From the NCBI GenBank assembly GCA_022605405.1, contig JABYQQ010000025.1:558001-622000 (forward strand): a stretch of 64,000 nt of DNA, given 5' to 3'. Both the position numbers and the translations under genes were made by a program. Origin of the DNA: Earliella scabrosa (Eukaryota > Basidiomycota > Agaricomycetes > Polyporales > Polyporaceae). The stretch's first letter is position 1. Every line of letters begins with the position of its first letter. This document shows positions 48,172 to 59,645 of this stretch, one piece after another. The notes beneath the pieces were generated by a model. It searched no databases, was not told the DNA's origin, and saw only the letters and a program-made list of their open reading frames with translations.

Positions 48172-50690
48172 TGCGGGTGCTGCTGACGGGTCGAATAACA
48201 GGAGAGACCGCCGAGACCGAGGTGAAGACGAAGGAGCAGCAAGCACAGATCGATAACGACTCGACCCAGCTGCAGGGAGTCCGAGAGGACGAGCTCGAGT
48301 TCAACGACGCGAGCTATCCGGCCCGCGCGCAGGGTCACACCGCACGTGCCCGCATGTCACCCAGTTACTCTTGAGTCAAGTTAGACTTGAGTCTTGACGG
48401 GGTTCGGTTCCGCGCACGGGAGGCAGCTTGACGGCTTTCTGTACGCGTACGACCCCGTTGCCTGTCAAGCTGGCTCGCATCATCAAAACAAGTTGAATGA
48501 GAACAATGCGAGTGTGTATTGATACGCAAGTTCAGTACTCAGTAGCCATGACGGCTCGCAACAACCAACGACAGGAACACCTCCCACAGGAATTTTCAGG
48601 CAGGAGACGCACATACTGTACGGACAGGTATAGATCCATCGCAGCGACAGGGAAGAAGACGGGACCAGAACGAGAGCCAAAGAAAACCGGATAACTCGGA
48701 CAGGACCGGACTATGTAAGAGCGCGAGTCGGAGTCGAGTGGTCCGAAATCTCCGCGGGACGTCGAGGGTCGCAACCGTTGGATGCGGACAGAGTTCGTCG
48801 TAGTCTCGTGCGCTGCTGCAGACATCCTATGTAGATCCGGGGACTGCGCTGCAGCGGGAAAGCCGTCTCGGTCGAGGCGAGAACGAGGCAGTGGGCCACT
48901 AGACCCTGCGCTGAGGACGCCAGAAAAACGGCCACTGGTGCATAGCGGTATACTCGATATCGACCGCGTGGATGTGATTGCGAAGGTGGGGTGGGGTATA
49001 GCTATGCCGCGCGCAGCTCTTCGTCTGATGTGCGCGTACGTTCCGCTGACGGCCGTCGGTACCCTGTCATAGTGGATATTCGTGACGGTGGTAGGTGGTA
49101 TGCGGGAGCACGAGGTCAAGACTATGGAGTAGTGCCGGTTCACGGATGGGAGACGCTTGAGCGAGACGGGAGACCGAGGCGGACAGAGTACGTGTCCATG
49201 TTCGAGTTGGCCTCCGCGTCGGCAGCGATCATCTCGACCAGGCCGTGACTGACGATCGTTGCTGAACGTCAATAAGAGCCTCAGCGGGGTTGCGCGCGCG
49301 CGCCGCCTCTCCATCACCGACAGCCCAACTGCAGATGCGCGCCGATGGAATTCGAGTGGAAGCTCCAAGGACACACCTGCGGTCGTCCTATGCCTGTCCG
49401 CTGGGCGCGCGAGCGAACGGGTGCATCGCCCGCAGTACGATGCGTAATTCCGTTGGAGCCGTCTTAAGGGCACTTGATAGAGCCAGGACTTCAGTGTCGA
49501 CGCTCAGCGCGAGTGCAGCCAGGGAAGCTGCCGGATGTCGAACTCACGAGGTCCCTGGACGCCAAGATGCTAGCTTCGCAAGGGAAGGAGCCATAGATCG
49601 GACAAACGGCGCCATTGGGACGTGTGACACGGACCGCACGAGCGGCGGGCTAGTAGGCGAGAGCGGAGCACGAGGAAGGGCGTGAGCGAGGTAGGCCCTG
49701 CGAGTACGTCCGACGCGGGCCATCTGCGCACTCGCTGCTGCTGCTCGGATTGGTGACCCTGGCTGCTGGCTGCTGTTTCGGGTGCAGCATTGTTGGAGGA
49801 GTAGGAGGGATGCGTACTCGGACTCGGAAGGATGATCGGACTTGAAGGTGGAGTCTTCGTCATCAGAGCAAGGATCGGAGCTGGAGATGGAGTACCAAGG
49901 TCTCAGGGAGCAGTCGCACGAGCGCGCACGCAAAACGAGCATGTATACGCTCAGGAGAATGCGTGGCGGGATGGCAAGCGCATACTCCTGAGCCAGAGTG
50001 TGTCTCGGCTTCGAGAGCTCGTGTGGCCATGGGGAGCGGGAGGAAGGCCCCGATATGTGCACATGTAGAAGCAGATATGACCGTTTGATGTGCGATCTGC
50101 GGACTACACGCGCGTTAACAGAGATATTAGACGAGGAGCACCGAACGCAACATGTGGATGCTCGCTCCCAAGCACAAGATTGCACACCTTCCAGACAGCC
50201 GCCGGCCGGGTACGGCGGCGAGAAAGCGAGCTCGTGAAGCAGGGTTGCCAGTTTCCCGTTCGCGCGAATCGCCAGCATGTCCTTGAGGCTCTTCTGGTAT
50301 ATCCGAGTTACGTTTGGGAGGGGCAGCGTCGCCTATTTGGTTTAACGAAAAGGTCGCGCTTGTGTTGGCCTCCTTGCGCTGGGACGAGGGGACGAGCCGG
50401 TGATTCAGACTGAAGAGATTCTGTACCAGCTATAGCTCTAAATCGGAGGAGATGCAGAGGTGAGATAGAGATAGGCGTACCTCAGTCACTCGTCGACCAA
50501 GTTGCTTCCCAAGGTCCTACTGCAGGTAAATGAGCGGTCGTTCACTCGAGATGCGAATCGTCGCTCACCTTGACCCCGCGCAACCACGCAATCCGCGTCC
50601 CTTGCCATCCGCTTGTGTCGACACCTCCAACTTGAGACCAAACGTAGGGACTTCATATGTCGCGGGCAGAAGACGCGAACCGTTGAGCCT
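48172..50690 (-). pseudogene. Block B, unit 4: decayed minus-strand block
   Basis: Close to the unit 1 and 2 copies. A 313-codon minus-strand open frame (48532-49473) spans peptides that lie in other frames in the other copies, so it is not used as a gene model. Exon-like traces: KLASWRPGTS near 49560 and a GTACGCCTAT donor near 50480. Confidence 0.3.
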
Positions 50691-52300
50691 GATGGGCTGT
50701 GCGTGACAGTCGTAGGAGGACGAAAGCAGGCAGTTTGATATGGGACCTCAGTGACGCGAGATGCTGTCTTGAGCCTGTGGAGGGAAGCGGTTGCGGTCGC
50801 CCAACTCGATGATGCGGACCGAGCTCAGGCAAAGGAAGAGGGTGGGGGAAGGAAGATACGTCATGCCTAGGTTGGCGACGGGTCAGGAAAGCGATGCTTG
50901 CGTTGGGAACAGATGACAAGTAAAGAAAAGACGAACTTGAATGTGTACGTACTTAGCATCCGAGAGGCCGCTCAAAGTGGATTGCAGGCATATGCCCGAC
51001 TGCTGTAGAGGCAGTCTTCGAAGTCGGGATGGAGGGACAGCGGTGCTCGCCCCGCCGCGGATTGCTTGCTGACTGAAATTTGCTTCAGTGGAGCTTGTGG
51101 TTGCTGTTGGACCGCCAAAAAGCAGGACCAATGGAGCTGGAGCGAGCGCAGGTGGAGACTAGGGCTCGGAGAAGCCAGAGAGACTGAGAGACGACGGGTG
51201 CCGCTTGGTGCGCGTTGAGTCGGAGCTCGCCTCCGGACCGCCCCGGGCCGCCATCGGCGTCTCGCTGCTGATGACGGTCGTTGTGCCCGCAGCCCAACCC
51301 TCTTCTTCTCCGTTATCCTGCGCTCCTGGTCCGTTACGAGCGCAATGTGTAGTGCAGTACCTGAGAGATCCATCGCGGAGCTCTACAGCTACACAACTCA
51401 CTCTGTCCGGCCCGAGCTCGCCCACGTATACTAGACATCCTCGCGGCCGTACCTCTTCTGCCTCCATACGGTGCTACTTGACTCTTGCTCCTGCCAATCT
51501 CATCTTGTCCCGCTCTCGGGACCGCGCACTTTGCAGGTGACTCTGTCTTCTAGGACGCGGCCGCAATACCTAGCCGTTGGTCCTGCCCCCGCTTTCGCCC
51601 AATCATCAACTCCTTGCGCCTGAACCTGGACCTGGACCCGGAGGCTGGAGATGAGGTCGAGGAGGGGAAACTCCCCGTGTCACTGCACGGTCGAATCTTG
51701 TCAGGTACGTCGTACAGCATCTCTGCGAGCATTTGGACTGAGGAAGGAGGATGTGCGGGCTGCTTATGGTCGCTCGCCCGACAGATAAACAACTCCCAAT
51801 CCTCTCGCGTCCGCATCGCCATTGTTCGATACTCGTAGTCTCATCCAGACAATCAAGCTGCACGCCCCATTAGGTGTTCGCGTATACGCTCTTCCACTCA
51901 GGATCCGTGGCACATTCGACATTCCCAGTCGCCCGATTATTCTTGGTACGCCTATAAATCGCGCAGACACCCCAGCGTTCGTGAATACTCTGAATCTCAA
52001 CACGTCGTCGACATTCTTGCGCATCCGTGCCGTCGTACACATCGCGAGCGAACATCGTTCAGCGCAAGTGAACTCCTCGCTGCTCCAAACACGCTTCAGG
52101 TCAACGCTCACAGAGGCGAGCCTACACAGCTGGCAGTGACCAGAGAGCACGTTCGCGCTGCTCGTCGCTCGTCGCTCCATCCGGACAGTGCAAAGAGAAG
52201 GTCGTTGATGTGAGCGGGCCGACAACATCCTGCTGCCCTCCCTCGTTGGCCCTGCTCGCACGGCGCGCCATTGCGCTGAGGGGTCGTCGTCGGGCGTATG
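50691..52300. other. Inter-gene stretch, unit 4
   Basis: Counterpart of 2051-3640. The piece LRLNLDLDPEAGDEVEEG (about 51614-51665) is followed by a good GTACGTCGT donor at 51703. No full gene. The regions equivalent to 3641-10000 of unit 1 are largely missing from this unit; the sequence jumps to the DVEF exon near 52310. Confidence 0.3.
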
Positions 52301-53640
52301 TTGGCGCGTACGCGTCGCCTCTCGTCCTCGACCTCTCCGCCCTCATCTCCCACGTCTCCTTCCCGGACGGCCCACTCCGCTCCTCCTATTCGAGCCCGTC
52401 CCGCAAAGCGTATCCGCTCAGCTCCACGTCAGCTCGCCGGTCAGACTTCCATCATGACTGGCCACAAGCTCGCGCCATACGTCAAATTCTGCATCGCGGC
52501 GGTAGCACGCTCGGAGGTCCTGATTGACCTGAGAAGCCCGGAGGCGGAGAGACGTCTGTCCTTGCTGGCGTGCGCGAAGCTGGTCCGCGGTAGATGTAAT
52601 CCGTGCATGCATGGCTGTCGGGCGTCGGCATCCGGCAGTTCAGGCCAGGAATGACGGGATTCGAGGCGGGCATCAGCACGAGTCGGACGGACTCGGCCGT
52701 GAATACGCATTATCTCGCCTTATGAGCTACACAGCGCGCCCCGAGTCTCGACCTCAGCCTTTCCCTCTGCCTCTGGCCTGTCGGCATTATTTCTCTTCAT
52801 CCCCAATTCACGAGGGATCCTCGGGCGAGCGAGACGGCTCGATGGCATAGGTCTCATTCGCTGACACGCTCGCTGCGCGTACCAGAGGACGGACCGAACA
52901 CGGACCACGGTGCTGGACGCCCGCAAGTCCACGAATTGGGATGAAGCTTAGAGGGTCGAGCAGACGGATAGGATAGTCAGTCTCTGGTGCGTTAGAAGGT
53001 GTTCTGTACTGCATGTGCTCTGGCATACATCGACTCTCTTCCCTGACGTTGGTCGCATTTACAGCACACGTACGTACCAGTGAAATCGCAACCAACGCGC
53101 GCCAAGTGGCTTGTTACCATCCCCGCTCTAAAAACACCCCTAGCGCAGCTCAGGCATCCGACGGTGCTGCAGGATCTGGGTCAGTAGTCCCCAAAGTGTC
53201 AACATCACCGCACTGAGAGCATACACAGATGCCATCTTGCGAGCGAACCAAGGAGGAAACTTCGGGCCGATTCGATGGGGGCAAAACATGACGAGCATAT
53301 GCAGAAGTACACTACGAGTTCTTCTACGCCGGCTAGAGCTCTCGCGCACTCGGCTTTGGGATGGCCTTCATCCCTTTCTCGATATTCCTCATTTGCGTAA
53401 ACTTCTCGTGCTCTTCAGTGTCAGACCAACTTTTTCGCCGCTGCATTGGGACGTACTACACCTGGATGGGCACCGTCTCGATCGACTCGTGCGAAACGGC
53501 CCGGGTTATCGACAACGGGGCCGTGGACATCTCCTGTGTTTTGTGCGGCTATATGCTTCTTGTATGGACCTCTACGATTCGTTGATACGAGGACGTTTTC
53601 GGTCAGAACGCGGACACGGGAATACATGTAATCTATTCAG
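52301..53640 (+). other. Decayed segments of unit 4, with a candidate first exon and a hydrophobic exon
   Basis: 52454 starts MTGHKLAPYVKFCIAAVARS, the unit 4 form of the candidate first exon at 40540. A 74-codon open frame from an ATG at 53361 to 53585 has MAFIPFSIFLICVNF, then CETARVID, then ISCVLCGYMLLVWTSTIR. It looks like two membrane segments from a fungal multi-pass protein. It has no readable counterpart in the other units. The sequence upstream contains stops in frame. Confidence 0.3.
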
Positions 53641-54093
53641 CTCCGGCGCGATGGCAATGAATGGAAACCCACTCCAGACACCGCGTGGTGGACGCAGCAT
53701 CCCAACGGCCACAAAGAAGACAGGAACCATGGACAGGTGAGAACAGCATTCCGGGGCTTAGTGGACGTCGAGCGGCGTTTCTGGGGTCGACGTCGGGGGC
53801 GGACTCAGATCCTATGGTGATGTCGCTCGCGATCGTGTGCACCCCTACCCCGAGACTTGCGCTTGGGAGCGATCCTGTGTAAGCTCAAATCCATCGCGCT
53901 CGAAGGGGCCAGAGGACAACGGCGCTTTGAATGGCCGGTGGGACCGGGGCATCCCCGGCCAAGCTTCTCAGAGGCCACCTGAACGCCTGGGTTTGACGTC
54001 TTCCATGCATACGCGCTATTCTTGGACGCCAGGTATGTTGGTCCGTGAGCGCATGTAGACGAGCAAGCACTTGCCTCCGACCGCACCCCAGCC
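53641..54093 (+). promoter_or_regulatory. Conserved upstream region of G4
   Basis: Counterpart of the G1 upstream region. It has a leader intron with GTGAGC donor at 54045 and CACCCCAG acceptor before the start codon, and a possible in-frame upstream exon at 54005. Confidence 0.5.
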
Positions 54094-55580
54094 ATGTCCG
54101 CCCCTAGAGAATCCTCATCTGCTGTACGAGACGACACTGATGTGCCATGCCCTGGGTCTACAGAGGTGCGAAGTCCTATGGACTCTGTCACTCCATGCGG
54201 TACTGACCTTCTTGTGCCAGCCGCCGAAGGCCGCGGACGACCCTCCACCGCAATTTCCGGATGACTGGAAACTGCCTACCCTCGTGGTCAGCATGTATCG
54301 TATAGCCTGCTATGATCGCAGTACAAATGATGTTCCAGGAACGCTGGGAAGAGCGTGAGCACGACTTTTCCGAAGAAGAGAAGAAGGAGGCCTGGGACGA
54401 GATAGCAGGCATTGTCAAGACCTACAGCGATGAGCTGGTGGAGCGGTGGAATAAAGAGATTGATACTCTCTTGGTCTACGTATGTGCCAATCGCTGAATT
54501 GCTGGATCGCGTCATGACATGAATGTAATTGAACAGGCCGGTTTATTCTCGGCGGTCCTCACCGCCTTCAACGTTCAGTCCTATACCCTCCTCGCACCCG
54601 ATCCCCAGGACCGCCTTCTCGATGCGCTGCAGCAGATATCTGCCCAGCTAGGGAGCTTCTCCGTCAATCCCTCATTCGTCAACTCTACTGTCCCCGCCGT
54701 CTCCCAGACCCCTGTTCCCCCGCCTCGAGCCCCGCGCTCAGCCGTGTGGCTCAACACGCTATGGTTCTCAAGCCTCATCTTCAGTCTCTCCGCCGCATCC
54801 ATTGGCATCATGGTCAAGCAATGGCTCAACGAGTACAGTGCGGGCCTCTCTGGGTCCTCACGGCAAACAGCACGCCTCCGTCAGCAGCGCTTGAACAGCC
54901 TGATCGAGTGGCGGGTTGGGTGGATTGTCGCAATCCTCCCGATACTCCTCCAGATAGCCCTCGTCCTGTTCTTTTCCGGCCTTTTAGTTCTCCTGTGGGG
55001 CCTCAACGACGTTGTTGCAGGCGTCGCATCCGCGCTCATTGGTACCCTGTCTATGATCACCGCCAGCACCGTTCTCCTTCCTTCCTTCACGAGCAACTGT
55101 TGCTATATCTCACCTCCTACCCTGTGGCTGTTTGCTGCAATGTTTCCCATGCGGCGAATGTGGTATCATGTACGCCGCATGACTTCTAATGGGATAGATG
55201 TGCTTGTTGAATGTGCAAGTGTACCCATTCTCACACCCGCACTCAACACGCTCAGCTCCTGGTTGTGGACACGGGACCCGCCGTCACCGCTCTGGCGCGG
55301 ATGGGAGATCCAGCATGTCTCAGACAACTCGGACAGTCTCGACAGTGACATAATCACGAAGGCATACACGATCACCCTGAACCCGATCCATCTCGACGTC
55401 TCTTCGCCCTGCCTGAGCGCGCTGTCTCCAAAAGAAGTCCTCCGCTGCTCAAAAGCAGTACACCAGGAGACCGTCCGTCATTGGAAGAGCAATATGCTCG
55501 ATGTTAGGCGCATGATGCCAGCGCACTTCTGGAGCAACGTCTGGGTTGCGTTACACTTCATGCCTGAAGGTGCATGAGAC

Positions 55581-55588
55581 GCTGATTG
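55581..55588. repeat. Left target site duplication, GCTGATTG
   Basis: Eight bases identical to 57033-57040. G2 has the same word once at the equivalent codons (Ala-Asp-Trp). Confidence 0.85.
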
Positions 55589-55667
55589 CAGGCTATACTG
55601 TCATATTGATATATCCCTAGACTCTAATTAGAACACAAGCGTGATCCATCCAGAACTCTAGTTAGAG
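55589..55667 (+). repeat. Left terminal inverted repeat of the hAT-like element
   Basis: Starts CAGGCTATACTG. It contains short palindromes of the type CTCTArnTAGAG, which may be transposase binding sites. Confidence 0.75.
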
Positions 55668-56953
55668 ACGGGTATTGTGGATATATCTAGAGATTGTAGC
55701 GCTTACCTTCCCTTTCTATCGGGTGCTCCATCAAGTTTGGGATACTTCCATGCCACGATCAATGTCGGCCACACCGATACATTTGACATCACGATGCCAG
55801 ATCCATACTACTTCCGGTCGGTTCCCATCAGTTTGATCAGTATGACTTCGTGTTGATATGTTCGGCTTTGTCTGCCATGGATGACCCGGTGTACTAATTG
55901 GATGCCTGCTTGAGAGAACATTGAAGAGAATGGGTGCGATATTCCATATGCGCCGGTTCATGAAGAGCTTGTACTTATCTGGGCGCTGGCACTGTTATGA
56001 GCGGCTCAGACTGGATAGGATCAGATGTTCCCAAAATAGTGTAGACATCTGAGCGGTTGTTCCCTTCGGAACAGCTGTCCGGTCCCGCCAGCCAATGGGA
56101 GCACGAATAACGGTGCGCCTGAAAGTTCTTCAAGCATGACATACAGATTTGTGACACATAGACCGGGCCTGGCTGAGTATAACATAGCTCTAGGTCCACT
56201 GTAAGTCCATCTGTACTCAATTCTTCAGTTTGATAGCACGTTCTCACCGTATATTATGACAGACATGCATAAACGCGAGGAGGACCCAACTACTATAGCG
56301 GTTTGTACGAGTATGTGGGCTCTCGAGTTGTACAGCATCTCCGAAGTGCTCCAATCATCCCAAATTTTATTGATCTGGCTTCTATGCATCTCTCAAATGC
56401 ACACCGTTAGATTCAAATGGCTACGAAACGAAAAGCTGACTGGCTACAAAGTATTCTATGTTTGTTTCGACTCTAAGCGCGCGTCTCCCCAGCGAAGAGT
56501 TGGAACAGTACGCAACTCCTAGCCTTTGTCTCAACCTCAAGCTACAAGTCTGATAACTACTACTATTACTCACCAGTGTTGGTATGCGTGGTATGGCACT
56601 CATCATGCTTCTCTGTGTGGCTACATAATTATAGATGAATCCGGTCTCGAACTTCTGGTGGATGGGGGCATTGGCATGACGGTTAATAGTAGTAGTATGT
56701 AGGCTATCATGGTACTGTTCACCAGTGTCGGACTGGCATATTTTATGACTGCCTGTTGTGGTAGAACATACAGGAACATGACTCCAGAATAGGGCCAAAT
56801 TAAGCCGCCATGCAGACGGAAGTCTAAGTGCTGTAAGCAGGAGATCAAGTTGGGCACCCAAATTAAGGAGGTATGGCATCACTGCAGAACCGAGATTAGT
56901 CATGCATGCATGCATATCGTGGCTCTACGCGCTCGCGCTGTACAAATTGGGGT

Positions 56954-57032
56954 ACTCTAAGCTAGAGACCAGGATGGATCACGGTTTCTCTCTAGTTAGA
57001 GATGCTGATATATCCGTCTGCCAGGATCCTGT
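56954..57032 (-). repeat. Right terminal inverted repeat of the hAT-like element
   Basis: Read on the minus strand it starts ACAGGATCCTGG and matches the left end through the shared blocks, with mismatches between them. Confidence 0.75.
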
Positions 57033-57040
57033 GCTGATTG
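57033..57040. repeat. Right target site duplication, GCTGATTG
   Basis: Second copy of the 8-base word. The preceding T at 57032 makes the right end one base longer than the left end. Confidence 0.85.
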
Positions 57041-57297
57041 GCGTGCGTTTCAATCCGAAGTTGAGATGTATCATCGTTTTGGTGTGGAACCTCAGCCAAC
57101 AACTACACGCTTTACTTCATATATCTCCAATCTCTTCCGCGCAAGACTAGACAACAAAGTTGCACTACGCCTGCTGTACTATAATCTGTCTGAACAATAC
57201 TCAGATAGATTGATTCTGAGCACAAGCAACCGTCGACGCTGTGAGTCTTCCGTCCCTCCTGCTGTCATGCATATGCTAATTTGTCAACATTCTCCAG

Positions 57298-58289
57298 TCG
57301 CACTCGTCGCACAGCGGGAGTTTGACGCGGCTCCAACAGACATAAGACCGACGGCGGACAAAATTCAAGACCTGCGGTGCGCACTTGACCTGCTTTTGAT
57401 CTGCGCTACTCCCGATCCTGCCGCGCTTGAGGGCGACGCGAAGGCGACAATCCAGGCTATCCGGAGGTTCACTCATCTTGCCATCTCCGTCTTCTTCGAG
57501 CGGTTCCGGTCTCTTCAAGTTGTCATAGACACCAACTGCAAAGCTGACGAAAAAGACATAGACAGGGCATGGGGGTACATGAACAGCTTCATTGATGACC
57601 TCCGGGAGAGACAGTATCAAGATGGCGAATTCCTCCCTGAACTGGTCGACGGGCTGGCATCCTTGTGCGCACAACATAAAAATGTCCAACAAACCCTGAA
57701 TGTACTCCGAAACGCCGTGCGCATACCCGACGTATCACATCTTACTGCAACTATACGTCGGAGGGGTGAGCCGTCCATCCTTGCTGTCGTTGTGCGCATG
57801 CTAATCTGTCGACACCGCCCAGTTGCCCTCGTCGCACAGCAGGTTTTTGAGGAAGCTTCACCAGACAGAAGGCCGTCAGCTGAGGAAATCGGCACTCTGT
57901 ACCGAGCACTTGACTTGCTGTTGACCTGCGCTGCTCCCGATCCTGCCGCGCGTGAGGGCGACACAAAGGCTACAATCCTGGCTATCCGGACGTGCACTCA
58001 TCTTGCCATCCCCGTCTTCTTTGAGCGGTTCCGGGCTCTTGTCGGAGACACCAAAAGCGAAGCTGATGAATCAGAGATAGACTGGGCATGGCGTTACATG
58101 AACTGGTTCATTCACCAGTTCTGGAGGAGAGGGTATCACGATGACGAGTTTCTCCCCGAGCTGGTCGACGGGCTGGCAACCGTGATTGTGCAAGACAAGC
58201 GGGGGTTAAACCGGCTGTGGCAAGATATAATGGTCGAAAATAGGGAATGGTTCAGGAAACGGAAGTGTGACCTCGATGAGCGCAGAAAG
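57298..58289 (+). repeat. Tandem C-terminal modules of G4
   Basis: Exons 57298-57765 (phase 1-1) and 57823-58289, separated by a 57-bp intron. The first module shares ADKI, CALDLLLIC and AQHKNV with the first module of G2, so this duplication and the one in G2 appear to have a common origin. Confidence 0.85.
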
Positions 58290-59341
58290 GTATGTTGTCT
58301 GGCATTGTTGCACACGAGCCATGACTATGAATGCTGACTAAAAGGTTGACCTTCACACCAGGCTATCGCAGCTCCCGATGCTCCACCCACCGTGCCAAAT
58401 GCCAGTGCGTTGGGTTCCTCCACACCTGAAGTTGATCGACATATGGCATCCTTCGGGGTTGATAATCGCAGCGAGGTTCGTGCTGATAGTCGTATCAGTA
58501 TATGACGTGACTGCTGACGGACCGGCTGACTCTTCATCACAGGGTACATCGTCTGATCCTACACCAACGACCATAAACGCACTTGATTCGTCTGACTCTT
58601 CCGCTGGCTCTCCGATTCACGTCCGCGAGCAGCCAGAGGTATGTTGTGTACTGATATCTGCGCACAATACGTTCGCTCATTCATTCATAGGCCGAATCAT
58701 CGCGGCGGCCTATCAACGTAATCGGCGCAAGCATAGACATGTCGAGGCTCTCCGTCTCTTCAGATATCTCTTCCTCTTCAAACGTTGCCTCCTCCGAACC
58801 TGACGCCCGTGTCATGGTTAGTGTGACCCCGCATTCATACCTACGAACCGCTCGACTTACATGAGGTTACCCCAACAGCTGGTGATTCCGTCCGATGCAA
58901 GGAGCACAAACCTCAGTGTACCAGAGAGCTCCACCCCTGTATCCACCGCTCTCACTGTCGGTACAGCGCCCTCGAAATCCGATGATGACACAGATGTTCG
59001 TTCTAGTGTGTCTATCTGTGTACACAACTCACGACGTTCTATCCAGATCCAATGCCCACCGCAGGATGTTGCAGCTGATCATGCAGACGCAAACACAAAT
59101 CTCTCGGAGGCTTCCGCCCCTACAGGTACTGCTACAGCCGTCGCTTCCTCCGAACCAGGTGACGACACCGTCGGGGTATGTTGCAGTCAGCGATCACACG
59201 TACATCACAGTGAGCTTACACTGGACGCGATCTCCGCAGAATGCTCTCCCGTCGGATGCTACGGACACGAACACGAACGCAAATGAGTTGAGGCCTCCCG
59301 GCTCTGCAGTTGACTCTTCTACTTCATCCTCCGGCGATTGA

Positions 59342-59645
59342 ACAGATCCATCGACCTTGACCTCCGACGTCCCAACTCCGTGAGGCACATCGTCCTATTT
59401 CGACCCTGGCCCCGCAACCATGCAAGTCTTCCTTCCTTCCGCCTCGTCATGTACCTCTCTAGAGCAGCTTTATCCCCGCCCAGGTCCCCTCTCCGCTATG
59501 TACCGAACCGTCGTTCTCATGCTCATCCACACGTTCTTGCTCCATTCGCATCTCTCAACTCTATGTTTCTTTGTCTTAGATATAAATCCATCCTACCGTC
59601 CGGAACGGGTACATACACGCCGGCTTCGTACTCTCGCTACATACG
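59342..59645 (+). other. 3' flank of G4
   Basis: Conserved downstream flank. The MQVFLPSASSCTSLE frame starts at 59420 and is longest here (120 codons). Because it closes early in the other copies I consider it untranslated. Confidence 0.4.

Larger units (their letters stand above)
55589..57032. mobile_element. Non-autonomous hAT-like DNA transposon, about 1444 bp
   Basis: The element lies between two copies of GCTGATTG (55581-55588 and 57033-57040), where G2 has a single uninterrupted copy. Its ends are imperfect inverted repeats of about 78 bp: both start CAGG and share GATATATC, CTCTAAnTAGA, GTGATCCATCC and CTCTAG-TTAGAG blocks in order. The 8-bp target duplication points to the hAT superfamily. 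The interior is visibly AT-richer than the host and has no frame with recognisable transposase motifs; the longest frames are 164 codons (minus, 56421-56915) and 88 codons (plus, 56256-56522). I infer a non-autonomous element moved by a transposase elsewhere. Confidence 0.82.
54094..59341 (+). pseudogene. DUF6535 gene G4, inactivated by a stop codon and a transposon
   Basis: Recognisable exons: 54094-54165, 54221-54286, 54339-54479, 54537-55588 (left part), 57041-57240 (right part), 57298-57765, 57823-58289, 58362-58475, 58543-58638, 58691-58816, 58879-58995, 59047-59175, 59240-59341. The membrane-domain exon is split by the element 55589-57032. The two halves together are 1252 bp, exactly the length of the G2 exon. 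A TGA at 55575-55577 replaces an Arg codon (CGA in G2 and G3), four codons before the insertion. The downstream part is otherwise open, with two C-terminal modules and six tail exons. A protein of about 300 residues ending after the fourth membrane segment and HFMPEGA could still be made from the 5' part. The intact splice sites and frames downstream suggest inactivation is recent. Confidence 0.88.

Noticed and set aside
48532..49473. 313-codon minus-strand open frame in unit 4
   Set aside because: The other copies of block B do not keep this frame, and it mixes pieces from different frames.
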